Source: Alangreenwoodia sp963602445 (lineage in GTDB: Bacteria > Bacillota > Clostridia > Peptostreptococcales > Anaerovoracaceae). Taken from it: a stretch of 8,116 bases of DNA. Every line of letters starts with the position of its first letter. The first letter of the stretch is position 1. The translations under genes and the position numbers were made by a program. The stretch is from assembly GCA_963602445.1 (NCBI GenBank), contig CAVCIY010000080.1:1-8116 (forward strand), read 5' to 3'. Under the pieces are notes generated by a model. The model had not been told where the DNA came from, did not search any database, and was given only the letters and a program-made list of their open reading frames with translations. Positions 6,234 through 8,116 of this stretch are shown in pieces.

Positions 6234-7430
6234 TCATAAATTCCATCCGCCTTTTCTGCGAAGCAGATATATGAAAAACGGCGCGCCTATTACGGCCGTG
6301 ATCACCGAGACAGGAATTTCTTTCGGTGAAATCGTCCTTGCCGCCATGTCAACGAGCATCATAAATACAGCTCCGATGCTCACCGAAGCGGGCAGAAGCG
6401 TTACATGATTGCTTCCGAACTTCATTCTGCAGATATGCGGCACAAGGAGACCTACCCAGCCGACCTGACCGCACATCGACACGCACGATGCTGTGATCAC
6501 AGTCGCACAAAGCTCTATTACCGTCCGCAGCAGCCTGAGATTTACACCTGAGCTGACAGCCTCGTCATCCGAAAGCGGAAGAAGGTTCATTCGCCATCTG
6601 AGAAGCAATATTATGACTGTACAGATGATAAGCGGCGGTGCGCCCAGAAGAAGAGATTCCAAAGAAGCTCCCTCCATGCTTCCCATCAGCCAATATGTAA
6701 TGGCCGGAAGCTGCGACTCCGTATCAGCTGTAAATTTTATAAATGAAACAAGAGCACTGAAAAGCGATCCTATCATGATGCCTGCCAGAATCGGAGTATT
6801 TTTCGAATTTCCTATTCCTCGTCCCGACAAACTTGTGAGCATAACCGCAATAAGACCGAAAGCAAGTGCCGTAACCTGCACGCCGATCATCCTTGCTCCG
6901 AGAAGCATCGCAAGCGCGGCGCCGAAGCTCGCCCCAGATGCCACGCCCAGAGTGTCAGGCGTTGCAAGCGGATTTGAGAAAAGGCTCTGAAATGCGCATC
7001 CCGATACCGACAGCCCCATTCCTACAAAAGCAGCAAGAACCAGCCGCGGAGTCCTTATCGACCATATAACTGTATCAACCTGGGCATTTGCCGCTTCGGT
7101 GCCGATTCCGGCATCACTCAGCAGCTTTCCGAAGCTTCCGAGCCTTCCCAAAATCGAGCTAAGCACTTCACCCGGTGAAATAGACATTCTTCCAAGACAC
7201 AGGCAGATAAAAAAACATATGATAGGCAAGATCACAAATGCCGCTTTGTATCTTTTCGGAATACTTCCGGTATAGACTTTTCCCGAAACATCTCCGGCAT
7301 CGTCCTTTTTTGAAATATTTCCGGTAGATTTTTCCCCGGGAACTTTTCCGGCATCGCCCTTTTTTGAAAGGCTCTCGGTATAAAATTCTTTTGACATAAA
7401 TTTGAACATAAAAAAGACCGCAGCATCCAA
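6234..7430 (-). CDS. FecCD/BtuC-type ABC importer permease
   Basis: This polytopic membrane protein has the family's signature stretches in order: first membrane segment about 63-80, IRTPRLVLAAFVGMGLSVSGCAFQ (125-148), FSNPLATPDTLGVASGASFGA (151-171), the cytoplasmic coupling-region motif LPLSDDEAVSSGVN (284-297), GQVGWVGLLVPHICRM (321-336) and the C-terminal EIPVSVITAVIGAPFFIYLL (371-390). Family members import siderophores, haem, corrinoids and, in the MolB type, molybdate or tungstate; sequence alone does not identify the ligand. The first ~60 residues are an atypical hydrophilic extension with an 18-residue repeat. The start is unclear: the frame opens at TTG (7430), with ATG codons at residues 8 (7409) and 12 (7397), and none has a good Shine-Dalgarno sequence. 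A terminator-like hairpin sits just upstream. Confidence 0.9.
   Translation of the reverse strand: MDAAVFFMFKFMSKEFYTESLSKKGDAGKVPGEKSTGNISKKDDAGDVSGKVYTGSIPKRYKAAFVILPIICFFICLCLGRMSISPGEVLSSILGRLGSFGKLLSDAGIGTEAANAQVDTVIWSIRTPRLVLAAFVGMGLSVSGCAFQSLFSNPLATPDTLGVASGASFGAALAMLLGARMIGVQVTALAFGLIAVMLTSLSGRGIGNSKNTPILAGIMIGSLFSALVSFIKFTADTESQLPAITYWLMGSMEGASLESLLLGAPPLIICTVIILLLRWRMNLLPLSDDEAVSSGVNLRLLRTVIELCATVITASCVSMCGQVGWVGLLVPHICRMKFGSNHVTLLPASVSIGAVFMMLVDMAARTISPKEIPVSVITAVIGAPFFIYLLRRKGGWNL
7252..7388. repeat. 54-bp in-frame tandem repeat in the permease N-terminus
   Basis: A 54-base period is visible over about 2.5 copies. TCCGGCATCG recurs at 7293 and 7347, and TTCCGGTA-like sequence recurs at 7265, 7319 and 7373. 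It encodes an 18-residue repeat (SLSKKGDAGKVPGEK, then NISKKDDAGDVSGKV, then SIPKRYK) in the hydrophilic tail before the first membrane segment. The frame is preserved. Confidence 0.85.
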
Positions 7431-7468
7431 AAAGAGGACACGGCGATCTAAAAAACCAGCACCGTATC
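7429..7468 (-). terminator. Terminator-like hairpin in front of the permease gene
   Basis: On the minus strand GATACGGTG (7460-7468) can pair with CGCCGTGTC (7437-7445), nine pairs including two G-T wobbles, around a 14-base loop. CTC and a run of five T (7429-7433) follow immediately. The T-run reaches the TTG where the permease frame opens. This layout suits attenuation of the permease transcript, but the stem is modest and the effect is inferred. Confidence 0.45.
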
Positions 7469-7554
7469 TTTCACCTCAAGTTTCGTTTTGGCGTCAGGGG
7501 ATGCATTTCCTTTCACTTTGTATATTTACTTATAAATTAAACTATTCGTTTCGC
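7469..7554 (-). other. Leader between the internal promoter and the hairpin
   Basis: If transcription starts about 7 bases after the -10 at 7555-7560, the permease mRNA has a leader of roughly 115 bases. I see no recognised riboswitch. An 11-codon frame starting at 7506 has a purine-rich stretch too close to its ATG to be a convincing leader peptide. Antiterminator pairing with the downstream hairpin could not be established by eye. Confidence 0.3.
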
Positions 7555-7584
7555 ATTATATATTTGCGTTTACCTGCAAATCAA
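7555..7584 (-). promoter_or_regulatory. Candidate internal promoter of the permease gene with a dyad operator
   Basis: The -35 TTGATT (7579-7584) and the perfect -10 TATAAT (7555-7560) are 18 bases apart on the minus strand. A perfect inverted repeat, ATTTGC-N8-GCAAAT (7562-7581), fills the spacer and overlaps the -35, a typical place for a repressor site. This would let transporter and reductase expression be controlled separately from the first small gene. Confidence 0.55.
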
Positions 7585-7592
7585 ACTATGGT

Positions 7593-7626
7593 CAAACTAA
7601 GACTTTGAACAAACTAAGACTTTGAA
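7593..7626. repeat. Perfect 17-bp tandem duplication over a stop codon
   Basis: CAAACTAAGACTTTGAA occurs at 7593-7609 and again at 7610-7626. The second copy contains the TAG stop of the TM1266-like gene (7614-7616) and its last three sense codons. The first copy therefore repeats the 3' end of the gene outside the frame. Further partial CAAACTA or TAAACTA copies follow near 7538 and 7582. Confidence 0.95.
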
Positions 7627-7859
7627 TATGCTGCTTTTGCGGTCAGTCCCGGGATTCTTCCAAGAGCACCGGCAAGAGAATTTATCTTATCTGTAGGTGC
7701 GTCCATCGCTACGGAGATGACATATATTCCCTTCTTCCGATACGGTATGCCCATTCTTCCGATAATATATTCTCCGTATTCGTGCAGCAAGCCGTTCAGA
7801 GACTCCGTCACTTCATTGTTCTCAACTATAATGCTGATAATGGCAACTCGTGTCTCCAT
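7614..7859 (-). CDS. TM1266 family iron-only hydrogenase system putative regulator
   Basis: This complete 81-residue protein matches the TM1266 family over its whole length. It starts METRVAIISIIVEN, carries LLHEYGEYIIGRMGIPYRKKG (24-44) with the hallmark GRMGIPYR, and ends LGRIPGLTAKAAYSKS. The family is usually found near [FeFe]-hydrogenase and its maturases. Its fold is described as ferredoxin-like, similar to ligand-binding ACT/NikR C-terminal domains, and it has no DNA-binding domain of its own, so a sensing or partner-binding role is likelier than direct DNA binding (family knowledge plus inference). It is first in the operon, behind a strong promoter and a GAGGTG ribosome binding site about 4-5 bases before the ATG. 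The same domain recurs at the end of the ABC ATPase, so the two may form mixed assemblies. Confidence 0.92.
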   Translation of the reverse strand: METRVAIISIIVENNEVTESLNGLLHEYGEYIIGRMGIPYRKKGIYVISVAMDAPTDKINSLAGALGRIPGLTAKAAYSKS

Positions 7860-7924
7860 ACAATCACCTCGCAGTCACTTCTAAATCTTAACAGCCGCCT
7901 CCGACTCACCCTTCTATCACTTGA

Positions 7925-7953
7925 ATTCTAACAAAATAAACACTTTTTGTCAA
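7925..7953 (-). promoter_or_regulatory. Main operon promoter upstream of the TM1266-like gene
   Basis: A consensus -35 TTGACA (7948-7953) and a near-consensus -10 TAGAAT (7925-7930) are separated by exactly 17 bases on the minus strand. The predicted start is near 7918, giving a leader of about 58 bases. It is the best sigma-A-type promoter in the window. TTTGCGC (7957-7963) lies just upstream of the -35. Confidence 0.75.
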
Positions 7954-7985
7954 TCCGCGCAAATTCGGTTTTTGCCATATCGAAC

Positions 7986-8008
7986 AATATTCAATATTAT
8001 GGTATAAT
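7986..8008 (+). promoter_or_regulatory. Extended -10 promoter and AT dyad for the divergent gene
   Basis: TGGTATAAT (8000-8008) gives a consensus -10 with the TGn extension on the plus strand; no good -35 is present, which an extended -10 tolerates. AATATT-C-AATATT (7986-7998), a 13-base dyad, sits directly upstream and could be an operator. The two divergent promoters are about 70 bases apart. Confidence 0.55.
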
Positions 8009-8032
8009 TGTTTCGGAAGGAGGGCACCAAAC

Positions 8033-8116
8033 ATGGGAAAATTTTTAAACCCGGACAACAGTGCGTTTCAGACATCTGTTGATTCTGAAATATATGTTGA
8101 TAAGAGCGGTATCATA
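8033..8116 (+). CDS. AAA-ATPase-like/PD-(D/E)XK family protein, N-terminal fragment
   Basis: Only 28 residues are present before the window ends. They begin MGKFLNPDNSAF and continue to SEIYVDKSGII, the conserved opening of a large family of predicted AAA-ATPase-like proteins with a C-terminal PD-(D/E)XK nuclease-like domain. These are abundant and multicopy in Lachnospiraceae, Bacteroides and other gut anaerobes, usually over 500 residues, and of unknown function. The start is supported by GGAGGG about 8 bases upstream and the extended -10 promoter. The gene is divergent from the nitrogenase-like operon and is probably unrelated to it functionally. Identification rests on a short stretch. 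Confidence 0.7.
   Translation, partial: MGKFLNPDNSAFQTSVDSEIYVDKSGII

Noticed and set aside
7232..7441. 69-codon minus-strand frame overlapping the permease start
   Set aside because: It is out of frame with the permease and simply translates the same 54-bp repeat in another frame.
7437..7468. Molybdenum-cofactor riboswitch, because GATACGGTGCTGG...CCGTG recalls a hairpin I remember from the E. coli moaA leader
   Set aside because: The loop is longer and the flanking conserved stems are not recognisable by eye; only a covariance-model search could revive it.
7471..7506. Leader peptide of 11 codons in the permease leader
   Set aside because: Its purine-rich stretch is too close to the ATG, and its codons show no run of one amino acid suggesting attenuation.
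3813..7859. An [FeFe]-hydrogenase maturation locus, from HydE plus TM1266
   Set aside because: No hydA, hydF or hydG is present and the neighbours are nitrogenase-like and transport genes.

Overview
The window reads as one minus-strand operon from an anaerobic, low-to-mid GC Gram-positive bacterium. Strong AGGAGG-type ribosome binding sites, a HydE/TM1266 gene repertoire and a Lachnospiraceae/Clostridia-style AAA-ATPase fragment at the right edge point to Clostridia. This placement is inferred; no marker gene is present.

Layout in transcription order, right to left: a TM1266-family small regulator-like protein (7859-7614) behind a strong sigma-A-type promoter; a second promoter and a leader with a terminator-like hairpin; a FecCD/BtuC-type ABC permease (7430-6234); an ABC ATPase with a second TM1266-like domain fused to its C-terminus (6214-5027); a 41-bp tandem repeat; a HydE-family radical SAM enzyme (4904-3813); a NifH-like reductase (3737-2976); two overlapping nitrogenase component-1-like subunits (2994-1648 and 1672-482); a repeat-rich gap; and the N-terminus of a lipoprotein, probably the ABC substrate-binding protein (220-2), cut off by a perfect inverted repeat at the left edge. 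A divergent plus-strand gene (8033-8116, partial) starts at the right edge.

Working model (inference): the importer brings in a metal chelate or cofactor-like compound. The NifH-like protein passes low-potential electrons to the heterodimeric component-1-like enzyme. The HydE-like enzyme supplies radical chemistry, either on the substrate or in building a metallocofactor. The TM1266 domains, one free and one on the transporter ATPase, could sense the ligand or metal and gate transport or expression. There are no nifENB, hydA, hydF, hydG or tetrapyrrole genes in the window, so it is neither a nitrogen-fixation locus nor a standard [FeFe]-hydrogenase maturation locus. It looks like one of the uncharacterised nitrogenase-like (Nfl, group IV) systems. 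The locus is also unusually rich in short tandem repeats (15, 17, 21, 22, 41 and 54 bp periods) in gaps, linkers and gene ends.
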